64,000 nucleotides of DNA from Serripes groenlandicus (GCA_031761405.1 JASEVX010000005.1:921954-985953), one strand, 5' to 3'; numbered from the stretch's first letter, positions 35,361 to 47,677 are shown. Numbers and translations: made by a program. Notes: generated by a model from the sequence alone, not told the origin.

Positions 35361-36370
35361 CTGGTTGAATCTCAAAGTGTGCGATCATGTACAGTTTTCT
35401 TACACATTTGATCCAGCTAGTTGCTGAAACTCTCATCAAACTTAGATCTCTGGTTGAATGCTTCATTCAGTAGCCTGTGAAGAACAAGAACAATGACCTG
35501 GTGGGCATGCTGAGTCCTGGTAATGTGTGATACTTTCAGGAATGAATCAGCTGTTCCAGATGAAGCAATTTCAGATTCAGTGAGAGCTGTCGTCCAACCT
35601 AACCCATCTAATAAATCGCCAACAGTGTTCCATAGCGCCTTCTCAATGTGCAGTCCGTCCATCATAACTACATAGACTTTCTCGCCATAGAGAGCTGGCC
35701 ATTTCCATTATACATACTTGGCGAGCGTGAACAGAGGCTGGTCAAATGTAATAACCGGGATTTGACCTGGGTTGAGATACTCTGTTGCCTGCCGATGAAC
35801 ATCCATGCCATGTTTAATCATTGCTAGTGTGTCTGATTTTTCATAGAAGAGAGGGAGCAGTGCACATATTGCTGTTAGCTCTGATGTTGGCTGTTATGGA
35901 ATGGTGTGATAAGTAGACCATGTAAGTGAACTCGTCTTGCACAGTACCACATCACTGATATGTTGAAGACTATGTTCCATCCAGTCATATTCTTCACGTT
36001 TTGCATCTACAAAGTCAAGCTCAACAGGTTCACTATTACTCTCTGGTACCTGAACACTAGTAGACTTCAACAAAACTGCAGGAACAGAAGCATAATGATC
36101 TGGAAGCGAGTATGTATGCGCCCTTGATGGCGGTAATGTGACAGGTTCCCTGATGACACCGGGTTCCCTCGTGCTTGGGAATTGAAATGTACTAATGCCA
36201 GTGCCATGACAATATGTCATGGCTGTTGTTGCACTTTGATCAAGATCGAGATTGTCAAGAGCGCCCACAGTAAAGAGTCCTTTTCGCAGAATATTTGGAG
36301 CTACTACACCATCATCTTCAAAGCTCTCACGTACAGCTGTGGCGGGCCACTCTTCATTATTTTCAGAATT
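35360..36370 (-). pseudogene. Repeat-borne ORF broken by three in-frame stops
   Basis: One reading frame runs for about 1 kb with no frameshift but with stops at 35894-35896 (TAA), 35708-35710 (TAA) and 35417-35419 (TAG). Around them the protein reads GLFTVGALDNLDLDQSATTA ... CHGTGIS, then ITFDQPLFTLAKYV-stop-WKWPALYGEK, VVMMDGLHIEKALWNTVGDL and SSGTADSFLKVSHITRTQHA. From memory this resembles a widespread uncharacterised ORF family seen in many copies in cnidarian and mollusc genomes, probably carried by a mobile element (inference). The first part of the family protein is missing. Confidence 0.7.
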
Positions 36371-36419
36371 CTACTTTTAAACAGCAATAAACATTCATGA
36401 ACGCTAATGCGTGTCACAT

Positions 36420-37860
36420 TCCTTGCACGATATGGTGATTCGCCAATCGCATGACATCATCAATTAAAGCCCGTCTGCAAACCGTGAGAATACTTGTTTT
36501 TTTTTTAAAATGTGACTAACGGCAATAAAATTTATCACATTTTCTGAAAATTTCAACAGTTTCAGTTTCATCGAGACAATTTTTTCAACTCCAACAGACC
36601 GCTAGTTTTGACGGAGTTAATCCGACACATCCTACATCACATTAACATATCAATACCACTTTATAAGATTCAGCTATGCTGAATCTAAAAATCATTTTAC
36701 AGCTCTATATCTAAATTTCTGTCACCAACTTTGAAATTTGGCTGCCATCTTGGAAATGGGTGACCTGAGTCAAATGCCATGGCCAGCATCGATTTCAGTC
36801 ACCCCAGAAACCCCTGAATTGACACCTCATTTGTTCATTTCCGATTTTCTCAGCCAGAAATATGAAATTTCCTTTTTTTCCAGGCGGCCATCTTGGATTT
36901 TGGCCGCCATCTTGGAAAATCGGAGCCGATCAAGTGGGTTCCACGGATAAAATCAATAGATAGGTCGAAAAGAAACTCCATGCCAAATTTGGTACTTTTG
37001 TTCGGCCGGTAACGTTAATCCTGAAAAGTGTTGCTAAGCCACCTGACTAATAATGGCGGCGCCCTTTGGACATGGCTGGGCAAGCAAAACGCTATAACGA
37101 CAACGTTTTTTGGTGTGGACCGAACCTTTATAGTTTGCTTTTTTTTTTATTTCAAACATCAAGTTGTATGGGTCCGCTGTAGAGTTTACGAAAATCAATT
37201 GTATATTTTTTAATTTCTAATTTACTAAATTACGTCGGGTACCGGAATGCCTGGTGCCCTGGTTAAATTTACGAGTCACCTGTAACAGGAAATAGGTTAA
37301 GCTATTTTAGTGTTGCAGTTAAATAAGGCGGTATGTGTATTTTATTAAAAAAAACTCTTCAACTCATGAATCCGTCAACACATGAAACGTCACTCTCCAA
37401 CACATCCGTAGTTAGTGTAGGGAACGACTCTCTGCAAAGGGGACTTATGACTAGAATGCTCCCGTGTAAGCTTTGAAATTGAAACACATCAAAACTAGAT
37501 TATTGGCCACCAACCTTAATGCAAGTATCGTGTTTATCTATTTTCTTCGAGTGCATTAAACATAATGATGTATTCCAGATACTGGTTTGTCACTCAGGGA
37601 TCATGAATACATGTTCTGTAACCGTGATTTAGCTGAACAACTGTTGAAAACGACGTTAAACACGAATAAACAAACAAATCAATCAATAAATAAATTGATT
37701 ACAGAGAAGACTCATGTTGTCTTGTGTACAGTCTAACTAGTCTTCACTGTCCGCGTATAAGTTATATAGATCCCAAATCGACAGATTCGGCTCGTTCATG
37801 CTAACACGGATATAGAACACGTTTCTGGTTTTCTCCAGACACGACTCATCTTTCTTTCTA
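36420..37860. other. Non-coding interval upstream of the first recognised discoidin exon
   Basis: It contains a GGCCGCCATCTTGG-type repeat (36740-36930), a block AATAATGGCGGCGCCCTTTG (37050) related to 10170-10200, and a SINE tail at 37545-37690 ending CAATCAATAAATAAATTGAT. The first half of the F5/8C domain should lie in or beyond this stretch, but I did not find it. Confidence 0.45.
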
Positions 37861-37861
37861 G

Positions 37862-38011
37862 ATCGATACAATTGTGCCAACAGTGATTCATGGATTCGAA
37901 CTCCAAGGTACGCAAAATGGGATATATGATCATGTTAACGAAGTAACCGTTGAATATGGTATAAATAAGGACAAAATGACATCGTATCTAGATGGCAATG
38001 GTGAACCTAAG
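37862..38011 (+). CDS. F5/8 type C (discoidin) exon, middle of the domain
   Basis: A 150-nt exon between CTTTCTTTCTAG and AAG|GTGGGT reads IDTIVPTVIHGFELQGTQNG then VNEVTVEYGINKDKMTSY and LDGNGEPK. The core G-x-x-L-QGT-x-NG ... V-x-x-V-x-V-x-YG-x-D is typical of the domain. Phases 0 and 0. Confidence 0.82.
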
Positions 38012-38554
38012 GTGGGTATGCAAGCCGTTCGCGTATCATCTTGATACGAGCCTGTCAATTTGAAATAATACAAGTTGGCACTGTTCATATTTTACTTACA
38101 CAAGTTTGTTAGATGCCTTTGTCTGAGCATCAGCACAGTCTGATATACACTGTTCTGTTCACATGTTTCTTACATAAGCGTGTTACAAGATTCTGTCATG
38201 AGTGTATATGTTGATCAGATGAACATGTTGATCTGAGCCTATACTCTCCAAACATGCCAACATTTATCTTTTCGCATTGGCGGGCTCACACTACGATTGA
38301 AATTTCAGAGGAAATTTCTTTTTCGCATTTGCCTTAAAGGTCGTATTTGAGCTCTAAGTTAAAACCACACGGAAAGAGTTACATTTTGGGGACGTGCTTT
38401 GAAAGCACAATTAAACTCCTGTGTCGAATAATCAGTACAGAATTACATGATTACAGCTATATTCATGATTTTCATACCGGACACGTCACACGAGAACCGA
38501 TCTTTGAGATTTCTCGAAAAGCCAAGATGCAGATCAGCCAGTGTCTCCACATAG

Positions 38555-40310
38555 TCTGATCAGGATCTTCTCTCATCACTACATGTGAGTCAGTTTGGAG
38601 TCATTGATTGACAGCTATTATGGCTCAATGCAAAGTTTATAATGAAATAGCAACGTTCTATTCTGTGGAAGTTACTATTTTAGGCAGTCATGTTAGATAT
38701 TTAAAATTCTCAATCTATATTATTTGTACGTATAATTTGTTGTAACAATTGTTCAGTTAAATCACGTCGTTTCTTGTGTAAGTTACGCTATTACGCTAAA
38801 CTCACAATACTTAGCGCTAAGGACGGAAATCCATTACTACTAATTCAGAAGTATTTGACCCGACCGGAGATCGAACCCTCGACTTCCCGCACACGAAGCT
38901 GACGCTCTACCACTACATCACCGAAACGACCTAAAACGCATACACTTGTAAAAATATTTATATACAGAGCGTACACAAAAAAACTACGGTGTAATTTGAT
39001 GAAAAACCGGTCATGGCGTGTAAACACAGCAAGAGAGTCACGTGATCAGATTTTTCACCATGCTACCGTTTTAGTAATCTTTCAAAATAGATACTTGATA
39101 CCTGCAACACACATTTACAGAAATCTGTATGAATTAAAATGTTCAATGATCCAGTCAGATATAATGAAGATTTTGTCATTTAAACTTTAAAGTAAATGAT
39201 ATAAGTTGTAGGACGGAAGCAGGTAAAATGAGCAATAGTGTAATGTCTTCGTGGGCAAAATAAACCAAAGTTTTATACGGATTTTTGTTTTTCTTCGTTT
39301 CAATATTGTTCAAAATTAAGTATGAATGGTGCTCTCATTTTAATCAGGGGTGAGCTCGTGTGTAATATGATATTCCAGCACTGTACGTGTATATGGTGGC
39401 ATTAATAGTTCACGCCTCAGTACATACATTTTGAATTCTCTCTATTTTCGGTAGCGAATACGATTGTCTCCCTCTCTCTCTCTCTCTCTCACTCGCTCTC
39501 TCTGTCTCACTCTCTATCTCTCTCTCTCTCTCTGTCTGTCTCTCTTTCTCTCTCTCTCTATCTCTCTCTCTCAAGAAGGTATTTATCAAATGACTCTCCA
39601 GCTGTGTTTACACGCCATGACCGTTTCTCCTTGGAAGTATTTGTACGCTCTGAAAATACATTAACTAGTGTATGTGTTAAAGGTTGTTTCGGTGGTGTAG
39701 TGGTAAAGCGTCCGCTTCGGGTGCGGGGGTCGAGGGTTCGATGCCCGGGCAGGTCGAATTCTTTTAAAAATGGTAGCGTTAAGTATTGTAGGTTTAGCTT
39801 TATAGCTTAACTTACACAGGAAACGACTTGATTTATATGAAAAATTGTTAAAAAAAAGTATACGTACAAATAATATTGATTGAAATTTTTAAATATCTTA
39901 CCTGACTGCTTTAAATTAGTACCGTCTTCAGAATACTCAACCGTCTGCTGTTGAATTAATACAATTAAACGTTGCCCCCTCATTATATACTTTGCATTGA
40001 GTTTCCCATGGTCATAACTGATGACTCAACAGTTTCCGGACCCCATGATTGGATGACTTCGTTTCGAAAAGTATCCGATGACTCATCTTCCTGATCCAAA
40101 TGGATAGCGTGACATTTCCAAATAAAGGATAATCGTTTTCGTTTTCATAATAGATGGCGTCGTTACTATTAATAACTTGTAACTCATGACCCTTTACTTC
40201 TTAAAAAGGGGGGCGGGGCTTTAATTAACTAAAAAGCTTTAATAGCTGTCAATCAATGACTCCAAACTGACGTACATGTAGTGATGAGAGAAGATCCAGA
40301 TCAGATTCCA
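38555..40310. repeat. Large diverged inverted repeat, each arm carrying a SINE
   Basis: The left arm (38555-39030) begins TCTTCTCTCATCACTACATG and ends GCGTGTAAACACAGC. The right arm is its reverse complement: GCTGTGTTTACACGCCATGA at 39600 and CATGTAGTGATGAGAGAAGA at 40275. Each arm contains the same tRNA-SINE (head near 38870-38935 minus, 39675-39750 plus with GGTGGTGTAGTGGTAAAGCG). The right arm has an extra segment (about 39900-40230). The spacer is 39030-39600. It lies in the intron between the two discoidin exons. Confidence 0.8.
39465..39575. repeat. Microsatellite (TCTC)n in the spacer of the inverted repeat
   Basis: About 110 bp of CTCT with TG and TA interruptions, placed near the centre of the inverted repeat. 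Confidence 0.95.
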
Positions 40311-40662
40311 AAGTGAGGCACATGTATTCTCATCACTACCTAGTCGTTCAGTCATTCTGTAAGAATCTGTAGAATCGAATATGACAGATAACGCAATTGT
40401 AATGGTCATTTTAATTAGCTTGATCGGAGCTTCGCGAAAACCAACCGTAAGGCATTTGCGACCAGTACATCCGCACAGTCCTAATCTAGCTTTCTACTGT
40501 TCGCCGATTAGTCGTAAAACATGTCAAGACATTTCTGTTAAGCAGTTTAAATATAGATCCTTAGCATGGATGCGCAGGTAGCATTTTTCCATCATTACGT
40601 TAAGGTCTGTTTTATTGGATTTTTCAAAATCTCCATATGTGGTTTAATTATTTTCCGCACAG

Positions 40663-40819
40663 AGATTCCATATAGACGAGAGACACTATAAAGCAGATGC
40701 GGTACATCGGTTCTTGGTTTACCGAGCGTTCGTTACACGTCATATACGAGTCATTGTGACGTCACCTGTGGAAGGCCCTATATGCATGAAGATGGAATTG
40801 ATTGGCTGTCCGAAAATAA
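40663..40819 (+). CDS. F5/8 type C (discoidin) exon, C-terminal part
   Basis: Acceptor ATTTTCCGCACAG, donor A|GTAAG. It reads RFHIDERHYKADAVHRFLVY, RAFVTRHIRVIVTSPVEG and PICMKMELIGCPKI. The pattern TR-x-IR-V ... C-M-x-x-EL-x-GC is the conserved end of F5/8C domains, with the closing cysteine. Phase 0 in, 1 out: compatible with the previous discoidin exon and with the PAN exon. Confidence 0.83.
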
Positions 40820-40934
40820 GTAAGATTGTTCTCCTTCGTAGAATATCATATATAATATAATATGAACCAATGTGTTAATGCCTTTATAGTTAACACTTTC
40901 TAGTCAAAGCCGGATCTACCGTACCAAAAGGCAC

Positions 40935-41170
40935 CTGGGTGATTTTGTGGCTTGTCTGTCCGTCTCGAGGACGGAGGACCGGTGTTCGAATAACGCTGGG
41001 GTCATAACAAAAGCTTTAAAAATGGTAGTAGTGAATTCCGTCCTCGGCGATGGAGATGCAGAAATAGCATAACAAGATATATTAATCAGAAGTACTGATG
41101 AGTCACCCAGGAAACGCCATATTGTGACTGAAATACTGTTGAAACCGGATTAAACGCTAATAAATAAAGC
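40935..41170 (+). mobile_element. tRNA-SINE
   Basis: Head GTCCGTCTCGAGGACGGAGG, B-box-like GGTGTTCGAATAACGC, body ending GACTGAAATACTGTTGAAAC and a tail CGCTAATAAATAAAGC. Confidence 0.6.
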
Positions 41171-41309
41171 TTGATCTACCAAGATTTGGTATTAGGGTCA
41201 TTTGGTGCATTGTAACCTTGGCACCGCATTACTATGTACGCGAATCGGATCCCACTAGACATTTAAGCAATTATACTTTGTAATTAATGACCCGTCAAAT
41301 GTTTGATTG

Positions 41310-41590
41310 ATTGGAATTAAACACCATTTAAAAGTATTTTAGTAATATATGGGCGACCAGTTCAAATAACCATTTGTATCATAGCTCTCCGGCACCAGTT
41401 TCGCACACAACAATCTTCCCAGACAATTGGCTAACTTTCCACATATATAGCCTACGTTTAGTCAATTGTTGGAAGACGTTTGACGTTCGTCAGTAATCGG
41501 CATCGGACCGCGTCAGAATAAGAACTCATGTCCCTGGATAGATAGTCCTTGTCGTTACCGACTGAGCTTTCGCGGCTCGAACCGACATAT
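41310..41590 (-). mobile_element. tRNA-SINE, minus orientation
   Basis: Tail GTTTGATTGATTGGAATTAA, body GGGCGACCAGTTCAAATAAC ... TTTGACGTTCGTCAGTAATC, then a tRNA-like head with GAACTCATGTCCC and CGACTGAGCTTTCGCGGCTC. Same family as 660-1165 and 18535-18760. Confidence 0.65.
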
Positions 41591-41889
41591 TTGGATTTTT
41601 TAAACGTAATTCGGACTTAAATTAACTACAAATGAACGGGCCGAGCCCCCTATTGCTTGTATGGGTCTTATTTCATACAGTGAAGCTTAAAGCGAGCCTG
41701 AGCATCCGCCCTGTATCATCAGTGCCTTCACCATCCGCCTATTTATCAAACAACATAAATACATCTTCTGCCAAGGAATGGGAACTGTAGCGTCACCAAT
41801 TGTATTACAATATAACTTTAAATGTTGCAAAATCGGGGAGTCAATAAGAGCCAACATTGATGTAATCACGTTTTTCCCATCTATTTTAG

Positions 41890-42165
41890 TCATCCGTGAC
41901 ACAACCTGTTTGAAACCCGACGCAACCGACGTAGGATATGAGGTTATAGAACGCACGGGCTTCTTGGTGGAAGTCATGCCTGTCGAGGTTGAAAGTAATA
42001 TAGAATGTCTAGAGAAGTGTCACAAGATTCAGTGTTTAAGCTTCACCTATTCTAAACGGCAGTGTAGAGTATCGAATTCATCACGGAATAATCGACATTA
42101 CGAACACAATGTGGTGTCTAATCGTGTTCGGATGCAAGGAACGTATACGAGACTGTGCATTAGTG
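41890..42165 (+). CDS. PAN/apple-like domain exon
   Basis: A single exon between TCTATTTTAG and GTG|GTGAGT, phase 1 on both sides. It reads CLKPDATDVGYEVIERTGFL, then VESNIECLEKCHKIQCLSFT, YSKRQCRVSNSSRNN and RMQGTYTRLCIS. The spacing of EC-x3-C-x4-C-x-SF-x-Y-x4-C, framed by an N-terminal and a C-terminal Cys, fits the PAN/apple fold, which binds proteins or carbohydrates. Confidence 0.8.
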
Positions 42166-42409
42166 GTGAGTTATCAAATTAAACGAGTCATGTTCCAGGA
42201 AAAAACAACATTACGTATGTATGGCAAACGTCGATAAAGGTCTGCCAATGCATCCATCCAAGCAATCTGAACAAATAGAAAAGCTTGTCAGAAGTCTTTT
42301 TAAGCCTTAAGTGTCTAACTGACGAACAGAACAGTCACATAAATTTGAGCTTATGCTTATGTAGATCTCAATATACTGAAGGTAAATACTGTTTTTGATA
42401 GAGCACAAC

Positions 42410-42650
42410 TTGATTGAATGGTGTTTTACACCGCATTTAACCGTAATTCAGTCACCTAATGGCATTTCCTGGATCAGTTCTACCACTACATTAATCAAGG
42501 CGATAGTGGATCAGTCGTAAAGTAATCCAACAGTCCTTGTCGAAAAGCAGGGGAGCGTCTTCTACTTTTTTGTTTTGTTTGATCCGACCCGAGATCGAAC
42601 CCAGGTATTGCTCGTAAAAAGACGTTTTAGACACCTGGGAGTCGGTCACC
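42410..42650 (-). mobile_element. tRNA-SINE, minus orientation
   Basis: Tail GATTGAATGGTGTTTTACAC, body GTCACCTAATGGCATTTCCT, head with CGAGATCGAACCCAGG (B-box-like in reverse). Intronic. Confidence 0.6.
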
Positions 42651-43197
42651 ATGAAAGTAATACAAGTAACTGTTCTATGTTTTAATTTATTTTAGCAAGT
42701 CCTATATTTGGACTGTAAGGATGCTTTTACGACAAAGATGACAAACAATTCTTTTTATCAGGCTGCGTTATGGAGCAGACCGATCTGGATCTTCGCTGGT
42801 AGCAAACTCTGAATGTCAATATTTGCATGAGATTGCTCTTACGTAATTTAGATTTAAAACTTTGATAAATGTTGAAAAACATGGTTTAAAAAGAAGTCAT
42901 GGCCCGTGTTAAGCCTCTTCACTCTGTGTAAATTATTTGACCACGAACAGGTGCATGCATCATTCGATCCACTGTACTTGGAAATAGGTAGACACGGCAC
43001 ATTCATTATTGCTCGCAGGTTGGTACATGCATGTACATAGCGAGACTGGTTATACGAACATTCACGAAGGTGCCTTGTGTACCTATTTTCACGGTAAATC
43101 GTATATTGCAGTGGTCCGTATGTGTGATGTATTCATGAGTCCGCGGTCAACTAATTGTCATTATATAGAAATGATAACAATGATAACAATATTACAG

Positions 43198-43397
43198 ATG
43201 TACGTGTACGTGCACACGATGCCTGTAACGCGTTGATTACCAGCCCGACCGTGATAGAGTCGCCCCTGTATCCCCAGTATTATGGACAGCTTGTAAAATG
43301 CGTCTGGACCATCCAGTTTCCACGAGGAAAATACCCGCGACTACAATTCCTACATCTGACATTGCCCGTTTCAGACAAACTTTCTGATCTGCAACAG
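43198..43397 (+). CDS. CUB domain 1, first exon
   Basis: Acceptor ACAATATTACAG, donor CAACAG|GTACC. It reads RVRAHDACNALITSPTVIES, PLYPQYYGQLVKCVWTIQFP and RGKYPRLQFLHLTLPVSDKL. The features C ... I-x-SP-x-YP-x-x-Y ... C-x-W-x-I, then the L-x-F strand, are the first half of a CUB fold. Phase 1 in, 0 out. Confidence 0.83.
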
Positions 43398-43401
43398 GTA
43401 C

Positions 43402-43640
43402 CACATTTAATTGTTTCTCACACTAAAACAAATCTGCAACAGACGACTTTGAAAACATCTAGGCAGAAATATAGAAAATCTCTATAAATGAAAGTATAAT
43501 TATTGAATAAGGTTGAAAACGTTGTGGCAAAGAACAAAATGTTCAATATGAGCAATTTCTTCGTTTGTCACAATGTTTTAAAACATCGTATGCTGCATAC
43601 GCGTCAAAATGAGTCGGCGAGTAGGAAAAAGATAACCGTT
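43402..43640. mobile_element. Family-1 MITE in the CUB 1 intron
   Basis: AATCTGCAACAGACGACTTT on the left; TGTCACAATG, CATCGTATGCTGCATACGCG and GTAGGAAAAAGATAACC on the right. It begins about five bases after the exon's donor, so it must have been tolerated right beside the splice site. Confidence 0.65.
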
Positions 43641-43919
43641 TATGTAATATGAATTGTTTATAGTCCTCTGGTTTGTTAATGTCAGATGAAAAGTTTTAGG
43701 TGATATTTGGAAAACTGCATTGGTCGTTTTGAGCACTTTAAAAACAACATTAGTGTATTAATTACAAATGTAGATCTGCCTGCTCATACATACTAGCTAG
43801 TTCAATTTCAAAGCGTATGCAAGACGTTTATTGAAACTGCCTATGCCTAATTAACGAACTGTGAAGAACCAGATAAAACTGCGCGAATCGCCGGTTGATA
43901 TTGATATGTTACGGTTTTA

Positions 43920-45785
43920 CGGAATTCCGTTAGAGCCATCGCCTGTGAATGTTGATCTGAGACTGTACAATGATGAAAGCGCAAAGTCACGATAACGAAA
44001 ACGCTACAGTACAATGATGATAACGCGACAGTACAATGATGATAACGCGACAGTATGATAATGAAAACGCGATAATACGACAGTACGATGATCATAATGC
44101 GATATACTATTGTGTTTTCACCATCCTAATATCGTGATATCGCGTTTTCGTTATCGTAGTATCGTACTAACGCGTTATCACCATCGTACTTGCGCGTACT
44201 GTCGCGTTATCATTATCGTACTGTCGCGTTATCATCATCATACTGTCGCGTTATCATCATCGTACTATCGCGTTATCACCATCGTACTTGCGCGTACTGT
44301 CGCGTTATCATTATCGTACTGTCGCGTTATCATCATCATACTGTCGCGTTATCTTCATCGTAATATCGCCTTCTGGTGCGCATGCGCATAGAAATACTCC
44401 CCTCTATGTGAACAAATGTCTTCCCCAATATCCGATTTTAATAAAAGAAGTATTTCCTTGTAGGCATAGCCTCTCTCAAAATGGCTTTGTATAAACTCTT
44501 CCATTTGTACTGTTGTACTTGAAGATCTTTCATTTTTGAGCTTGCACATGCGCATCGGAAGGCGATGGTGCGATAATGATACCGCGACAGTACGAAGATG
44601 ATAGAGCGACAGGACGATAATGATAACGCGACACTACGATAATGATACCGCGACACTACGAAGATGATAGAGCGACAGGACGATAATGATACCGCGACAG
44701 TACGAATATGATAGAGTGACAGGACGATAATGATACCGCGACAGTACGAAGATGATAGAGCGGCAGGACGATAATGATAACGCGACACTACGATAATGAT
44801 ACCGCGACAGTACGAAGATGATAGAGCGACAGGACGATAATGATACCGCGACAGTACGAAGATGATAGAGTGACAGGACGATAATGATAACGCGACACTA
44901 CGATAATGATACCGCGACAGTACGAAGATGATAGAGCGACAGGACGATAATGATACCGCGACAGTACGAAGATGATAGAGTGACAGGACGATAATGATAA
45001 CGCGACACTACGATAATGATACCGCGACAGTACGAATATGATAGAGTGACAGGACGATAATGATACCGCGAAAGTACGAAGATGATAGAGTGACAGGACG
45101 ATAATGATAACGCGACACTACGACAATGATACCGCGACAGTACGAAGATGATAGAGTGACAGGACGATAATGATGCCGCGACACTACGATAATGATAACG
45201 CGACAGTATGATACTACGATAACGAAAACGCGATATCACGATATTACGATGGCGAAAACGCGACAGTACGATGGTGAAAACACGATAGTATATCGCATTA
45301 TAATCATCGTACTGTCGTATAATTGCGTTTTCGTTATAGTACTGTCGCGTTATCATCATCGTACTGTCGCGTTATCACTATTGTACTGTCGCGTTATCAT
45401 CATCGTACTGTCGCGTTATCACTATCGTACTGTCGCGTTATCAATATTGTACTGTCGCGTTATCATCATCGTACTGTCGCGTTATCACTATCGTACTGTC
45501 GCGTTAGCTTCGTCGTACTGTTGCGTTATCATCATCGTACTGTCGCGTTATCATCGTCGTACTGTCGCGTTATCACTATCGTACTGTCGCGTTATCATCA
45601 TCGTACTGTCGAGTTATCACTATCGTACTGTCGCGTTATTATCATCTTATTGTCGCGTTATCATCATCGTACTGTCGCGTTTTCGTTATCGTTGTATCGT
45701 GATTTCGCGTTTTCATTATCGTACTATCGAGTATCGCGTTTCAGATCAACACATTCACAGACGATGGCATGAGATGGCCCTAACT
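43920..45785. mobile_element. Foldback element B: ATGATAACGCGACAGTACG arrays in alternating orientation
   Basis: Inverted outer ends: GAATTCCGTTAGAGCCATCG + CCTGTGAATGTTGATCTGA at 43922 pairs with CAGATCAACACATTCACAGA + CGATGGC...CCTAACTGAATTC to 45782. Between them four array blocks of 18-22-bp units alternate: 43960-44110 and 44570-45290 read (GATAACGCGACAGTACGAT); 44110-44370 and 45300-45735 read its reverse complement (ATCGTACTGTCGCGTTATC). The left loop (44370-44570) has its own inverted ends (GCGCCTTCTGGTGCGCATGC and GCACATGCGCATCGGAAGGC). No transposase-like ORF; the long open frames are periodic artefacts. Confidence 0.8.
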
Positions 45786-45894
45786 GAATTCTGTATATGT
45801 TTGCGTATAACGAATTTCCAGATTGGAAAAAAATGCTGTATAAAAGCTTATTAAAGTACAACAGACATATTGTTTTGATATATAAATTCTTAAG

Positions 45895-46087
45895 GATGGC
45901 CATTTTGATGTCAGCAGAGGAAACTGTCGAGACATGCTGTCATTTGTAGAGTTTAACATTGATGAAGATATCTACAGGAATTCCATGTTAATAGCATCAA
46001 CGGAAAATTTGACCTTTACCTTCAAGTCGTGTGCGAGATATTCAAAAGCTGCTGCATTCAGTTTTAGAATAAATGTCACATATTCAG
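45895..46087 (+). CDS. CUB domain 1, second exon
   Basis: After AATTCTTAAG, before TATTCAG|GTATT. It reads DGHFDVSRGNCRDMLSFVEF, NIDEDIYRNSMLIASTENLT and FTFKSCARYSKAAAFSFRIN. It holds the C-x-D motif (NCRDML), the F-x-S turn and the closing F-x-F-x-I strand of a CUB fold. Phase 0 in, 1 out. It lies about 110 bases from foldback element B. Confidence 0.8.
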
Positions 46088-47677
46088 GTATTGTTTTGTA
46101 TTACATTATAAACAATAAAACTTAAGTATTGATCACGTTTTATATTTGCTCACAACAAAACTTAATGTAAAGTAAAAAAAAAAGTGTTTGTTTATTATAG
46201 TGTCACCCCTTTTGAAAGGGCCAGTCATTTCTTACTTATGAGACATCTTTGTTCTAAACACATTTTAACTTCTTAAGCCCTATCCTTTCTGCAAGGCACC
46301 AGGCAGGCATGCATTCGGTGCCATTATTTAACTTGTCGGTGGCTATCGGCCATATCAAAATGGACCCCAATGTATTTATCGTTTATATGTATTATAATGA
46401 AAAGAAATAGATGGAAACAAGTTGATCAGATGTATTGAACCAGTCTTGCGATTCAACAGTCTCGTGTTCAAATCCGCCAAAAATCCTGGTCGACATTTGC
46501 GATACTCTCTCATCCTTTCTGATTTTCTTATTATGGTCTTCGCATAAACCTTACTAGATGCAGAACTGTAGATTTTCTGACACCGACTGCGTAGAGACTT
46601 GGATTGATATGGCTGATCTATTAGCGTCTGGTCCAAGAGTTTGATCACAGCAATGGTTGTCTTCTTTATTTTTGAACATAACCCTTTCAAAGCTGAAGTT
46701 TTACAATTAACTTGTCGAACTTTGCATTTGGATGAGTCCATAGCCAATTTTAGGAATATTAAGGTAAACATGTTAGCTTGAGAAGCCAAAAGTATAGAGC
46801 CTGGTCAGACGGTACGGATGCGCCGACTGAGCTGGCTCTGTACTGGTAGCAACAAAAACCAGTTACAGCAGTCAAATGCTTGTTTAAAGGCCCCTTTTCT
46901 TATCACACCATATATGTCCACAATGTTTTCAACTCTGTTTAATAAATATTCTTTAATTTATAGAGATTCTCCGTGTTTATTTTTGCCTAGAAATAGTCCA
47001 TTGCTTCATATTTGTGATTTTATTTCAAATATGCATCGTATAGATTGTAACTATACCTGTATATCTTTCATAACAATACATAACGTATAGCATTATCATT
47101 ATTACATCCAACCACCTGCAAGTAATACCGAAACGGTATTAAATCACATTAAACCAGGTGCTGATAATTTATAATTAGTTTTACAAATGCAGTTTAGCTT
47201 CGTTTAAAGCATTGGTCTCGCAATACAAATTCGAATAAATCTGTTAACTTGAACCTTTTTCTGGAGCGGATCTGTATTTGGAAAACATCGTCGCAACAGT
47301 TCTGATTGCTCATACGAGCACAATCAGAACTGTTGCTGTGCTGTTTTCTTGATATGATTTTATCACTGACTTGATTTTCATAATAAACACTTACATATAA
47401 ATGCATACGAAGCTGACAATACATAAATGAATTAAGCATAAATCACGCGATCACTCGAAGACGTCGATAACTGGGCGTAATGTATAGGTCTTTTTCGTCT
47501 TCGAGTCATCGCGAGTCAACTTTATATATTTTACATTGTTTGATTGCGAAACAAGCTTATATTTATTACGCTTGTTTTCTGCTTCCTGGAGACATAACCA
47601 GTACAATTTTGTAGCTTTAAAAAAATGTTTATATTACTTAAAGTTTTGTTTTGTTTTCTCTATATTGTCTTACAAAG
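46088..47677. other. Intron between the CUB domains; no additional gene supported
   Basis: A 137-codon minus-strand frame (46376-46789) has no recognised motif and overlaps dispersed repeat. At 47280-47345 a hairpin GCAACAGTTCTGATTG / CAATCAGAACTGTTGC has a 10-17-base loop. Confidence 0.45.

Noticed and set aside
44110..45854. Frames up to 220 codons rich in RYHHRTVALS
   Set aside because: They read through the foldback arrays in both orientations and on both strands; no coding evidence.
46376..46789. 137-codon minus-strand frame in the intron between CUB domains
   Set aside because: No motif recognised, no splice or promoter support, and partly repeat-derived sequence.
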